Below are positions 50,440-60,277 of a DNA stretch of 64,000 nt, piece after piece. Source of the stretch: Notospermus geniculatus (Eukaryota; Nemertea; Pilidiophora; Heteronemertea; Lineidae); the NCBI GenBank assembly GCA_002633025.1, contig NMRB01000577.1:203141-267140 (forward strand), read 5' to 3'. The notes beneath the pieces are model-generated. The model did not search any database. It was not told the origin of the DNA and worked only from the letters and a program-made list of their open reading frames with translations. Position 1 is the stretch's first letter, and the number at the start of each line of letters is the position of its first letter. The position numbers and the translations under genes were made by a program.

Positions 50440-50910
50440 GGTTACTCCAGCCAGGGTGTTATTGACTAAACACATTCGGCAGGGTCTTGAAGTCTTTTGT
50501 TTCTGGTTGATCTGACTTGCATATTTTGTGGTCACCTTTGTAATGGCTAAATGTTTCCTTGTAGGTTCTATTGGGTATGGCCAGCTTCGATGATACTCTT
50601 ACCAATCGACGCTTGGTACTACACGCGTCGGTTCTACAGGCGAATGTGGGCGGTGGCAGAGGCTAGATAGAGTGGAAGCTCCACCGGTTGCTACGACCCA
50701 GGCCAAAGGAACGAAAAGGGTAAGGGGAGTTTTTTGCCATAGGCGTTGCCGAATCATAGATTAAGTTCCAAATAATTACATGCTGGTGTGCGGTCGGCAT
50801 GTGGTGAGTTTTCGCCTGCCAGAGTCTGCGGGATGGGTCAATGGCTGATGCCATTATGAGGACGCCATAATTCTGCCTGTGGTAGCGGTTAGTGTAGCTG
50901 CGATTTACAG

Positions 50911-51656
50911 CCTCGTGTTTGGCGGGTGTTTGGATGGAAAGTCAATTTGATGGCCGGTGTTTTGTTAAGCCGCTTGCTGCCATTTATGATTCTTTGGTTG
51001 AATTACAGAAGGCTGCGGAGGCGGCGTTGGGAGCTCCCCCGGGGAAACCGCAAGACGAGGGGGCTGCTGCTCAAGCATGTCAAGGGGAGCCGGAACCCAC
51101 GAGACTCGAGACCCTGGAGTCTGAGATGAAGCGGCTTAGACAGGAACAAGAGGGCGGCTCGGTGAAATCTGCATTGGCTCAGGTGAGGACATTGGCTCTT
51201 AGGTCCGCCACCCGAAATGGAGTCTTGCTAGCCGCTTTGGAGCAGCTGCATGATGTCGCTACGGTGGCAGACCATCCTGATAAGGATACTTATAAGACGG
51301 CTCTGAAAGCCTGCAAGGACAACGAGGGTTCGGGTCAGCTTCATGGGCTGGTTACCAGGCTTCTTGGGACCGATCCTGCCAGGAAAGCTCAGACTGCAGT
51401 AGATTCATAGAAGAAATCCCTGAAGAAGGCTGAGAAGGAAAACCAGGAGAAGGAGGATAAGGACAAGGAGAGGGACAAGGATGAAAAGGCCCCGAAGAAT
51501 AAGGACTCGAGCCTTTTGGAACAAATTGTTCCGTTCCTAGTTCAGTCACTGATTCCTTCAAGGGGTAGGGGCAGAGGTAGGCCTTTTCAAAGGTTTGGGA
51601 TGGCTGCTAGGGCCTGTTACATTTGCAGGTCGTCGGACCACCTGATGGCAGGCTGC
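50911..51656 (+). pseudogene. Retroelement gag-like protein with one zinc knuckle, interrupted
   Basis: The frame opens after a GATTTACAG acceptor (50910). It encodes a helical, acidic region and R-L-E-T-L-E-S-E-M-K-R-L-R-Q-E-Q-E, probably coiled coil. A second helical domain follows, then TAG at 51408-51410. In the same frame it continues through a Lys/Glu-rich tract, an R-G-R-G-R-G-R stretch and a CX2CX4HX4C knuckle at 51615-51656 (C-Y-I-C...H...C). A Penelope-like fragment then replaces the rest. The layout suggests gag of an LTR or DIRS-type element. The element type is not recognised. The TAG could be a lesion or a read-through stop. Confidence 0.65.
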
Positions 51657-51840
51657 TGGCTTGGAGTCCTTTTGGTGTTCCACCAGTCGTTTTGATAGTG
51701 GTCTGCTTGTTTCCCCAATGTAGCTTTGATTACATGAGCTGTTAAGTTTGTACACAACACCTCTTGGTTGCTGTGGTGCTGAAGATGGTTTTTTCGCTTG
51801 TAAGTGGGTCTTGAGGGTGTCTTGTTTGGTAAATGCCACA
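51657..51840 (-). pseudogene. Penelope-like element, GIY-YIG N-terminal half (inverted segment)
   Basis: On the minus strand the frame reads G-V-V-Y-K-L-N, C-N-Q-S-Y-I-G-E-T-S-R-P-L-S-K-R-L-V-E-H. This is the start of a GIY-YIG endonuclease domain (here Y-K-L...Y-I-G) of Penelope-like and related retroelements, where it sits after the reverse transcriptase. It ends near 51657 against the gag knuckle. The second half of the domain lies next to it on the opposite strand. Confidence 0.85.
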
Positions 51841-51972
51841 TCAATGCTGGCGAGATTAGAGAGAGATTACAAACGCAAACTTACCGAAGCAATTCAAATC
51901 AAAAGCAGCCCAGGAATTAACAGAGACAATGGTCTATTCATTTCCAGTGCATATGACTGCTTGATCAAGTGA
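51841..51972 (+). pseudogene. Penelope-like element, C-terminal end of GIY-YIG region
   Basis: The plus-strand frame reads D-Y-K-R-K-L-T-E-A-I-Q-I then S-P-G-I-N-R-D-N-G-L, the E-A-I-x-I...(L/I)-N-R-D-x-G-L block that closes these proteins. It stops at TGA 51970-51972. The preceding half is inverted (51657-51840). Confidence 0.85.
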
Positions 51973-52130
51973 TATTGCAACCCAAACTCAGAGAACTGTT
52001 GTCCTGTATGAAACATTTAGTGTGTCATTCAGCCACCTGAAGACGATCAGGCAACACTGGTAGAAACGTTGTGGATAATATACTGAAAGAAGGAGTACCA
52101 AAAAACTTTGTGTAGTGTATTTTCATGCCC
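51973..52130 (+). mobile_element. Penelope-like element 3' untranslated tail
   Basis: CCACCTGAAGACGATCAGGC, then CACTGGTAGAAACGTTGTGG and a terminal AT-rich run. Shares GCAACACTGGTAGAAACGT-like sequence with 34950-35000. The CTGAAGA...GAAAC spacing recalls hammerhead-type motifs reported in Penelope-like elements, but the helices were not verified. Confidence 0.6.
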
Positions 52131-52205
52131 TTCTTAAGAATGCCACTCAAGGAATTTAAACACCTTGTAGGCCTGCTTTGATGCGCTGGCTTTTTGGAAG
52201 CCGGA

Positions 52206-52431
52206 AGGCCCGTTTCCACTGGAGCGTTTTTGCGAGCGGAAATCCGCTGAGAATGCTGTAATGGATATCCCTTTATCCCTTTCCTCTTGAGCGGGACGGT
52301 GAAAACGATCGAAAATTGCGCAACGGAGACCGCCGGCGGACAAAAGCCGATTGCCAACCGCCGCGATATCCGTCGCGCAAAAACGCGTCGCTTTTCCGCG
52401 AGCGAAAAAACGCTCTAGTGGAAACGGGCCT
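52206..52431. mobile_element. 226-bp MITE related to 30781-30911
   Basis: AGGCCCGTTTCCACTGGAGC left and GCTCTAGTGGAAACGGGCCT right. TAA follows on the right; the left flank is GGA, so the duplication is lost. The interior has GCGAGCGGAAA and TTTCCGCGAGCG as a second inverted pair. Confidence 0.85.
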
Positions 52432-53576
52432 TAAGGATGAGGTCAAATATTCTACATGTAGTTACGAAGTTCAGTTATGGTTATGGTTATGGTTGTAGTT
52501 TAGTTAAAGGGACTCTAGAGGGAACTCACGGATACCACGGATATTCGTCAGTTCAATATCTCAATCATAGGTGGCAGGTCGCAATAATAGTTTATTCCCA
52601 TTCAATTTTAGCAGACCGACACCTGTCGGTGGGCTCAGTAAACGTTTTAGCCCGGCATTTTTCTGTCCACACCTATGAAATTGCCGGTATAAAGTAAATG
52701 AATGTCCCCGACATAGAGTGTGCCAGGTACAGTCAGTGTCGGCTTTGCGCCATCACTCAATGTACCTGGTACATTCATTCACAGGCGACCCAGCTGACAA
52801 TGCCTGTACGGTACAAGTTCTGTTTCAGCCGTCCGATCGTCATAGACTGTACCAGCAAAGGCTTTGGTGTGTGTGAATAACTTGTCTCCGAGGGCAGGTA
52901 GAGTACTAGTAACAAGTTGCTTCCATGTGTTTTTGGCCCTTGATAAGATACTTGCATCGACAATTTTATTCACCAGACTCAGCATAATAATGATATTGAT
53001 GTATCAAATTTGATATTTTGACATATCGGCAGGTCTCGCACACTAAGCGACTTGAAACTTGTATCGCAACATCATGACTCACCAAGGCTGTTACTGCAAC
53101 TGAAATTTTCAGTTTGTACATGTACCTGCTCGGTCGCATATGTGTTGATATCATGGCGATATTTCATATATGCAAATTCGATAACATGAGGTCAGAACCT
53201 GGTGATGGTAGAAGCCTGAAACCTTCATCTACACCTGGGTTACCAAGAATGACCATTCGGATTACGCAATGACCTTTAAGGTCAGCAGTCAATGTCAAGG
53301 TCAGACAGTTCTAAAATGCAAGTCTGCTCAGAATTTCACGAGAATACAAATTAGAAGCATGAATTAACCATCTCCTATGGGTTTAATCAAGGATCCCTGT
53401 TTCAGTTACGCAACATTTCTCACGATCAGAGGTCAAGGTCACAGTTAACGAGCTCTCGAGTAGTAAACTTCTCATTGGAAACCATTGACATCGCTCCGAT
53501 GTCCTTCTCGTGTTCGGATAAGGGGTTATCATCAGATTAAGCGTTTTTGGGGTTCGCTCGCTTATCTATTTTTAGT
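52432..53576. other. Intergenic stretch
   Basis: GGTTATGGTTATGGTTATGG microsatellite at 52474. CAAGGTCA / TGACCTT half-sites between 53268 and 53450. No gene recognised. Confidence 0.5.
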
Positions 53577-53697
53577 TAGGGTTAGGGTTAGTGATTGGGT
53601 TAGGGTTAGTGAGGGGTTAGGGTTAGTGATTGGGTTAGGGTTAGTGAGGGGTTAGGGTTAGTGATTGGATTAGGGTTAGTGAGGGGTTAGGGTTAGN
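53577..53697 (+). repeat. Interstitial telomere-like repeat with a 35-bp higher-order unit
   Basis: TTAGGGTTAG cores are interspersed with TGATTGGG and TGAGGGG. The combined unit (GATTGGGTTAGGGTTAGT plus GAGGGGTTAGGGTTAGT) repeats about 3.5 times. It ends at the single N at 53697. Confidence 0.9.
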
Positions 53698-53699
53698 GA

Positions 53700-54419
53700 A
53701 AGCTAGGTTTTGAGTACAAATGATGTGCAGGTTTCGAGAATAGCAAAAGTGTACCAAAGTTAGTGGCGAGACTTGGCAGCTCCCCAATAATAGAAATGAC
53801 GTCACAAATCAGAATAATCTAACAAAAATCGCATTCCACAACATCCACAGAGCAAGTCCCCAGCAAATCTGTCAGCATATCGCTACATAATGTACCCATC
53901 TACGTTCACAGCCACAAAAAACGTTAAACCAATCGTCCGATATATTCCATTTGAACATTAGGCGCATTTCACCTATAAGTCCAATTCTATTGAAAGACCC
54001 GTGACAAGTCTTTGGCTAGCTTCGCTGTTGGCCGCTACGCGGCGCGTTGGGCCCTTGCGTCTAGTTAAAAAATATAGGGTAGTAATTAACCTTCGTTAAT
54101 TAGTGTACTGTACTTGCATGTACTGTCATGTTGCTTTTTACATAAATCGACAGATAAGGGATAGATTCATCATAGAAAGGCAAGAATAATACGATATTTC
54201 CCGACGCCCTCGACTTATGCAGCATTGATTTCCAGGATCCCAAAATTTTCGCATATGTATCGCAAGACCTTAAGATGTAATTTCGGTTATAATAGAATGA
54301 AATGGCCAGGGCCATTGTGCTCACCTCTGTGACAGAGTATGAAGTGTGAGTAGCCTGGTGATACACTGAATTGTGAAGGATTAGTGCAGAAACATCGTAA
54401 TATTTACTACCGATGAGAT
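53700..54419. other. Intergenic stretch
   Basis: No gene recognised. Confidence 0.5.
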
Positions 54420-55256
54420 ATGGCCAAAGTCAATTTTTCAAGATGGCCACCTGACAGCCATGTTGAAGTCCAATCGAACCGAAATTCGGCATATAAGTAG
54501 ACGGTACCAAGACACATATTTATAGGCACAGTTAAAGCATCCTAGCTGCCACTATATATGAGGTGTGGGTCGAAGTCCATTTTTCAAGATGGCTCCCTGG
54601 CGGCCATATTTGACGTCGAATCTGACTGAAATTTACCATAATATATTTATATGGTACCTAGATACATATTTTGACAACGTTAAAACATCCTACCTACTCC
54701 TATTTATAAAATGTGGGTCAAAGTCCATTTTTCAAGATGGCTTCCTGGCGGCCATATTTGATGTCCGATCGGGTTGAAATTTGGTGCATTCGTGTAGGGT
54801 GCCTAGATATATCTTCACACCAAATCACAACACTCTATGTCAAATAGCAATGAAATGTGCCACCAAACAGTGAATTTTGAACTTTGACCTCTGTGACCTT
54901 GAAAAGTAGGTCAAATCAAAAACCCGGGATTTATGTGATGAAGTCTCATCAGAGGAACCCACCATAAAAGTTTCGTGGTTCTAGCTAACCGCGTTCAGGA
55001 GATACGGCCGAAAGAAGGTTTTCACAAAGCGCCCCCTACAGGCCAGAGTGTACAAGCAGCAGCGCTAAGTTTCGGTCCAGAGATAGTTTTTACCATAGGG
55101 TACCTGTACACCAAATTTCAAGTTTGTAACCCAAGCGGTTTAGAAACGTGCCACCCCTGTTAACGACGACGGACGACGACGACGACGGCCGACGACGACG
55201 GACGACGGACGACACACCATGGGAGAAGCTCACCTCACAGAGGTGAGCTAAAAATG
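54420..55256 (+). repeat. Long copy of the (GACGACG)n repeat with three internal modules
   Basis: A module with CAAAGTCxATTTTTCAAGATGGC and GGCGGCCATATTTGA occurs three times (54430, 54571, 54718). CTTTGACCTCTGTGACCTTG, GTTAACGACGACGG and a terminal CTCACCTCACAGAGGTGAG hairpin follow. The 3' part matches 6745-6872 and inverted 24838-24975. Confidence 0.8.
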
Positions 55257-55765
55257 TTGCCCGCCATGTCGGGTGACACGCCGAAATGTCCCCCGTGGGA
55301 TGCAATGTCTCCCGAGGAGAATTTTTGTCCCGTACCAAAAGTCGAGTTGATTGAAAACAACTTCTTTTATGAAAAGTTAGAATCACTTCTCAAGTGACGT
55401 GACGCAATGCATCCACAGTGCATAGGCCTACGCCGTCCGCACCCGGGGTCCGCACTCAGCTGGACTGACATGACTGAGGTGTGCCGACTGGCTCCGGCCA
55501 AGAGTTTGGGACACGTTGCTTACTGACAAGAAATGAGATTGTGAGTGGTATTTTTTCCGTTTGAAGAGTCTGTATTTCTTCTATGGACGTTCGAACTTGC
55601 GAACCGAGAGACAGAAAAAAGCGGCGGCCATTGCCGGTCGACATTTCATGAAATGTCGCACCTTTGGTGACGTCACACCGGTCGACATGCCAAAATTCCT
55701 CATGGTCACGTGTGCGGTTTGAGCGAATCACGTTCACGGAAACGTACTTGAGGTAGGGGATAACG
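55245..55765 (+). repeat. Dispersed repeat family B, copy 2
   Basis: See 17130-17730. This copy has an extra GGTCGACATTTCATGAAATGTCGC palindromic stretch at about 55637 where copy 1 has its N joint. Confidence 0.85.
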
Positions 55766-55797
55766 TAATGTCCGGCTGTGAATGCGGAGAGACATTA

Positions 55798-55917
55798 GGG
55801 GCCATATTCTAGAACGTTCCTTAACATTAAGGTCCACCTTAAATCTATTGTTCTCGGTGGTTTTACAATAGACTTAAGGTCGACCTTAACGTTAAGGAAC
55901 GTTCTAGAATACGGGCC
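55798..55917. mobile_element. 120-bp foldback MITE
   Basis: CCATATTCTAGAACGTTCCT and its inverse AGGAACGTTCTAGAATACGG, with AAGGTCxACCTTAA also mirrored. Confidence 0.9.
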
Positions 55918-55920
55918 TAG

Positions 55921-56473
55921 GCCTTTTTACACGGTGCCGGTGCGTTCCGGATCGAGACTAGATCGAGGATGGTTCGGTTATTTTTCCCCATGTAAAAGCG
56001 GAACAACTGACCTCCACCTTCATCGGGTCAGTTCAGTTCGCCGCGTGAGTCTCGGGAAGGTGGAGGTAGGTGGAGGTAGGTTCAGGCTGGTTATTCTCTC
56101 GTGTAAAAGCGTACCGACCTCCACCGGCCTCGTGCGGGATTGAGCACGTTACATGAATGGCATCACTGGCGCATTCGCTGTAAGTTACCTGTGAAGAAAT
56201 CACGCACGGGATTTCTCAAGCACTGCTCATGTTGTTAGAAGCATAGTTTATCGATTTTTAGTGGTTATTTTTGGGATATTTCTTACTTGTGATAACTGTA
56301 AATGTTGATACACGCCATCTAGTGGCACGCATTTGAACGAACCGACCTCGAACTAGATCGAGGCGGGTTACTGAACCCGCACCGTGTAAAAGCGATCAAT
56401 CCATCCTGAACCGAACCTGCCCGAGGAGGGTTGAGGTTGGTTTCCTCGAACCAGCACCGTGCAAAAAGGTCCA
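55921..56473. mobile_element. 553-bp MITE, GGCCTTTTTACACGGTGC ends
   Basis: GGCCTTTTTACACGGTGCCG left and CAGCACCGTGCAAAAAGGTC right. TGTAAAAGCG and GGTTCGGTT / GAACCGAAC recur inside. It directly abuts the MITE at 55798. Confidence 0.85.
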
Positions 56474-56504
56474 TTCTAACAGATAATTCGTTAAACCCAA
56501 ACTA

Positions 56505-57602
56505 TCAAATTATTGGTCCATATATATTCACCAAGACATGCCGATGCGAATCGCCCTGACGGGCTCTCGAAGGGTGAATATGCAATAGCCTACCTTCACT
56601 GTTTTGAATAAAAAAATCAAATCTACCAAACGTTTTAAAGGTTACTGTATCGAAATCGTCGGTCTTCCCGAGTATACGGATGATTGTCTTCTGAACCAAA
56701 TCGACAGGAGGGTGCAAAGGCATTTTAGGGAAGCAGGATCCATGCACTTTGAATACCCCTAACCGTATTGGTGTTGGATGACTATCCCAAAATCGTATCA
56801 ACGATGTCCCGAATTCATTATACAAAGCCGTATAATTGTTTGGGAGAGTGAATGTTTGTTGTTTGTGCTTGATCAACTTCTGTTTTTTTGTAGTATAACG
56901 CCAACTAACAAAAGTGATATCTCGCTTGAAAAAAAGCAACAAAAAGTCAGAGCTGTCGTAATTTGAATAGACGTACTCGGATCTGCAGTTTACTCCTGCA
57001 AAGCTTAATATTTTTCGGGGAAAGAAGCTGACTATTAATTCATGACTTGTATTCTTAAAGTGTGTAACATAAATTATAATGAAGTTTGGTTTTGGACGAC
57101 GGCACCAAACAGCGAATATATGCCTGTTAATAAAATAGACGGACGCATCAACGAACCTCTTCCCCTCCAAACCGAAGACAATTGCACCACATTTGTAATC
57201 TAAAGTACGTCTCGGAAACAGTATACGACCTGTAAATTTCCCAACCAAAAAATCAAATAGTTTTCCCTCTTTCAAAGAATGCCCTGTCTTCCAAGCTTTC
57301 CAATACAGAAAAATATAGTACGTTGAAACTCTAAATACTTTAAGATGTGTGGCATCATTTTCATAATAATACGAGCAGTTGCATTCTAACTGAAAACGGA
57401 CAGCATTGTGGCTAGGTGTGGGTCTGTATACCATTATCCTTTGATAACCATAAGGTAATTCCACATATTCGACTATAACCAGTAATTTTTCGGGTTCGAC
57501 TATGTGGAAATGTATTAATGGACGATTTTTGATTCTGTCAGTTGCAATCGGTGGGACTAGCGGATGACGTTTCATTAGACGGTAGGAAAGAATGCGGTTT
57601 TC
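56505..57602 (-). CDS. Orphan open frame, at least 356 codons, single exon
   Basis: Longest unbroken coding frame in the window. From ATG 57573-57575 it runs to TAA at 56505-56507. Residues are rich in aromatic, beta-prone segments: V-I-V-E-Y-V-E-L-P-Y-G, F-A-V-W-C-R-R-P-K-P-N-F-I-I-I-Y-V and R-F-W-D-S-H-P. This suggests a beta-rich fold such as a propeller. No signal peptide, membrane span or known motif. Upstream is TAG at 57603-57605, preceded in the same frame by about 59 open codons that also look coding (L-V-A-V-Y-E-E-L, Y-W-D-W-I-T-Y-K-S-L-V-R-A-G-C-G-N-P). TTGATTATCTCTAG is also a fair splice acceptor. So it is either a terminal exon or a longer gene broken by a nonsense codon. Family not recognised. 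Confidence 0.6.
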   Translation of the reverse strand, partial: ENRILSYRLMKRHPLVPPIATDRIKNRPLIHFHIVEPEKLLVIVEYVELPYGYQRIMVYRPTPSHNAVRFQLECNCSYYYENDATHLKVFRVSTYYIFLYWKAWKTGHSLKEGKLFDFLVGKFTGRILFPRRTLDYKCGAIVFGLEGKRFVDASVYFINRHIFAVWCRRPKPNFIIIYVTHFKNTSHELIVSFFPRKILSFAGVNCRSEYVYSNYDSSDFLLLFFKRDITFVSWRYTTKKQKLIKHKQQTFTLPNNYTALYNEFGTSLIRFWDSHPTPIRLGVFKVHGSCFPKMPLHPPVDLVQKTIIRILGKTDDFDTVTFKTFGRFDFFIQNSEGRLLHIHPSRARQGDSHRHVLVNIYGPII

Positions 57603-57603
57603 C

Positions 57604-57791
57604 TAGAGATAATCAAATATTGGATTACCGCATCCTGCTCGAACTAAACTTTTGTAAGTAATCCAGTCCCAATATCGCAATTTCTGATATTTGCCACTGT
57701 GTGCATCATCGTTCTTATAATTGTCATCTGCGTGCAGCTCTTCATAAACAGCGACCAGAGCTTTGTGTTGACGCTGGTCAAAGTGGTTTGA
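57604..57791 (-). pseudogene. Possible upstream continuation of the orphan frame
   Basis: About 59 codons in the same frame as 56505-57602, open from a TGA near 57795 to the TAG at 57603. The composition is protein-like. If the TAG is a mutation, the parent protein exceeded 415 residues. If the TAG is part of a splice acceptor, this is intron and the open frame is chance. Confidence 0.4.
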
Positions 57792-57961
57792 AGAACGTGC
57801 AAATCAGCGGACCATTGAATGCCAAGGCCTATAATTGACTGACAATAGTTACGATCAAGTCGTGTATTTTATGAATGAATACGCACATCTTGCCCTGACA
57901 AATGTTCCTATCACTCCTACTCTCGCTCAATCCACCCTTGCCTGATTCTCCCCACATTTCC

Positions 57962-58040
57962 ACTCGCACTGCCGCCGATATCCTAAGCTGACACTATGTG
58001 GCGCTGCACGCATGCTTGACCATAATCCCCTCATTCTCTA
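57962..58040 (+). repeat. Short dispersed repeat (copy also at 62118)
   Basis: ATCCTAAGCTGACACTATGT, GGCGCTGCACGCATGCTTG and CATAATCCCCTCATTCTCT recur at 62118-62190 with two or three substitutions. Confidence 0.85.
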
Positions 58041-58157
58041 GTGAGCAGGCACACGGCACACACGCGTTTCTTCAGAGCTCCCTTCACATCACTAGGTATA
58101 CAGGGCCCACTTCGATTTCCCGATTTCTCGGTTAAGTCTAGTTGTCTTATTGAAGTC

Positions 58158-58445
58158 TGATTGACTTATTAAGAGTCTGGGTGGTTCATTAATAAAAAAA
58201 GAAGAGAGTCTGGGTGGCTCATTTATAAAAAAAGAAGTGAGCCTGGGTGGCTCATTTAAAAAAAAGAAGAGTCTGGGTGGCTCATTTATAAAGAAAAAAA
58301 GAAGAGAGCCTGGGTGGCTCATTAAAAAATAAGAGAAGAGTCTGCGTGGCTCATTAATAAAAAAAAGAAGAGAGTCTGGGTGGCTCATTGAAGAAGAGAG
58401 TCTGGGTGGCTCATTGAAAAAGAGAGTCTGGGTGACTCATTGACT
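58158..58445 (+). repeat. ~30-bp minisatellite GAGTCTGGGTGGCTCATT
   Basis: About ten units of GAGAGTCTGGGTGGCTCATT plus a variable A-rich spacer with AAGAA. The minus-strand F-F-I-N-E-P-P-R-L frame is a product of the repeat. Confidence 0.95.
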
Positions 58446-58794
58446 TACAATCCTAAAATTTTACGACTGGCTGCGACTATTTTCACTCAAGACCTTAGTA
58501 TACTGCTCCTTCACATGGGGAGTGTGACCTTGCAGGAATTATCAGTCCTCCAAGGTGTGACCTAGGCGGCTTCGCAGTGCATCAACATACATGGTTTAGA
58601 ATCCTAAGATTAGGATTGTTTCTTCGTGTGTAGGACACAGGTATTAAATTGTGAGGAGATTTTGATCAACCTACCACGCCGTGGTGACATACAGTAATAC
58701 AGAAAACTGGTACCGCCGTCAAATAGTCTGCATGCGACGGTCGGCATACATGCACTACGGTCCCTGTGCACGTTCGCCATTCAAAATGGACACG
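58446..58794. other. Intergenic stretch
   Basis: No gene recognised. Confidence 0.5.
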
Positions 58795-58885
58795 CCAAAA
58801 GCCTTCCTCGCTATAACGTACACCTCGCTATAACGTACATTTTGCGTGGATCCCGACGTGTACGTTATAGCGAGGGTTTACTGTA
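58795..58885. mobile_element. Tigger/pogo-like MITE ends
   Basis: CTCGCTATAACGTACA occurs twice on the left, and the inverse TGTACGTTATAGCGAGGGTT TACTGTA on the right. The TACAGTA-AACCCTCGCTATAACG end is characteristic of pogo/Tigger families. Confidence 0.7.
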
Positions 58886-59161
58886 ATTCAACTGTGGGTT
58901 TAATTGTCAAAGGATTACACAGTGCCGGACTTTTTAAGCATTGAGTAACAATTCATGATTCAGTAACGACATGCAACAAAATCATAATGTGATGTCCCGA
59001 GTGACACCACGCGGCGACTGTGACGACTCATTCATTCTGGTGTTGGTCGCGGAACCGTGCACATCGAGCTCCGGTGTGTGGGCAAATCTTTGCCGGGACG
59101 AGGCGTCGAAGGCGACTGGTAGATTGTTGGGGTTGGCCCTGCCTGTAGGTAATATATTTTC

Positions 59162-59455
59162 AGGCGCGGATCCAGAGGGGGGGTTTTGGGGGTCGTGACC
59201 CCACCCTGCTCGCCACCACCAATGTTTTTTTCTCTCAATAATTTGCGACAATAAGCAAAAAAACGCAAGGATAAAGCTTCTGTTTTGATACTGAGATGCT
59301 AGGAAATCGCATCTACGGCTTTCTAGATATCAAAATTTTCTGGGGGAGGCCCCCCAGACCTCCCGTCAGCGCGGCCAGCTTCAGCGCCAGCCTGCAACGA
59401 CCGCCCTCGGCGACCCTGACCCCCCTCTGCCAAAAATCCTGGATCCGCGCCTGAT
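59162..59455. mobile_element. 294-bp GGATCCAG-family MITE, complete copy
   Basis: CAGGCGCGGATCCAG left and CTGGATCCGCGCCTG right are perfect inverses of 15 bp. The interior has GGGGG/CCCCC arms and an AAAATTTTCTGGGGG core. Related to 32519, 32917 and 24140. Confidence 0.9.
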
Positions 59456-59461
59456 TTTTCT

Positions 59462-59640
59462 TTTCCTCGCTGAGTAGGGTGATATAATGTGCCGAGGAGG
59501 GCCTAAAGCCGAGGAGGGCTATAATGTGCCGAGGAGGGCTATAATGTGCCGAGGAGGGCACGGCCGAGTAGGGCCAGTAAAGCCGTGGAGGGCTTGTATG
59601 CCGAGGGGGCAGATAGGCCATTGTGGGCTTGAAGTGAGCG
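59462..59640 (+). repeat. GCCGAGGAGGGCTATAATGT tandem repeat
   Basis: Units of GCCGAGGAGGGC with variable tails (TATAATGT, CTAAA, AGTAAA) about seven times, starting directly after the MITE. Confidence 0.85.
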
Positions 59641-60041
59641 GGGCGACAGCCACGTGAAGATGTGATGTGCAAATAGGCCCTATTAAGTTTTCACGGGGCT
59701 CTCCATGGCTGGTGGTGAATAGGGAACGTGTATTGGGCCTCTGGTATGTGTTGCATACATGTGTATATTAGGCGGCTGGGTGGGACCGTTCAGGATCGGT
59801 GGCGCAATTGTGTTGTGATATATTCGTTCGTTCGTTAAAGCTGAACTAGATCAACAAAAAGCCCCCATGCGACGAGAAAGAGAAACGCTAACGCCCTGCA
59901 AACACCTCACACGAAGGCTCAGAACATGATAGACCCGACGATGCCAGGAGGGCGCCACCTTATTTGCCTTCGAGCTGTCAAGGTGTCAACATCCTCTGGT
60001 GAGCTGCTGAACACTTTTTTGAAAGAGGAAAAAAGTTCGAC

Positions 60042-60112
60042 CCAGCTGGGAATCGAACCCGCGCCCTGTTGTCTTTGCTCCACCGTCTTCCCCATTCGGC
60101 CACCGATATTGT
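60042..60112 (-). ncRNA. tRNA-like head, minus strand
   Basis: Read on the minus strand: GGTGGCCGAATGG (A box) and CGGGTTCGATTCCCAGC (B box) about 40 bases apart. This resembles a class of tRNA with a TGGCCGAATGG D arm (Leu/Ser type), but no paired acceptor stem was found. Conserved in the copy at 26960-27035. Confidence 0.55.
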
Positions 60113-60205
60113 TGGTAGGCTTCCTGTGTTTTCTCTTGTTCATAGTATTATTACACAAATCGAAGGCCTACGTCTATGACAAACACAAATCATGTTCCTG
60201 TCAGC

Positions 60206-60277
60206 TGGCTCGTTGGCCGGGTGGATAAACTGTTGGATTACGAATCAGAAGGCGGACGGTTCGAATCCCGTCTAAAT
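60206..60277 (+). ncRNA. tRNA-like head, plus strand
   Basis: CTCGTTGGCCGGGTGGATAA (D arm), GGATTACGAATCAGAAG (anticodon-arm-like, ACG in the loop) and GGACGGTTCGAATCCCGTC (T arm, with an 8-base loop if the stem is fully paired). The A and B boxes are good but acceptor pairing is poor, so it is a tRNA-Arg-like pol III head rather than a tRNA gene. Confidence 0.55.

Noticed and set aside
51973-52100. Hammerhead ribozyme in the Penelope-like tail
   Set aside because: CTGAAGA instead of CTGATGA, and I could not confirm three helices. Kept only as a resemblance.
58158-58445. Regular repeats with variable spacers, CRISPR-like at first sight
   Set aside because: Spacers are short A-rich variants of each other, the unit is not palindromic, and the genome is eukaryotic. 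It is a minisatellite.
60206-60277. Functional tRNA-Arg(ACG)
   Set aside because: The T loop would be eight bases with a full stem and the acceptor ends do not pair. It lies inside a repeated element.
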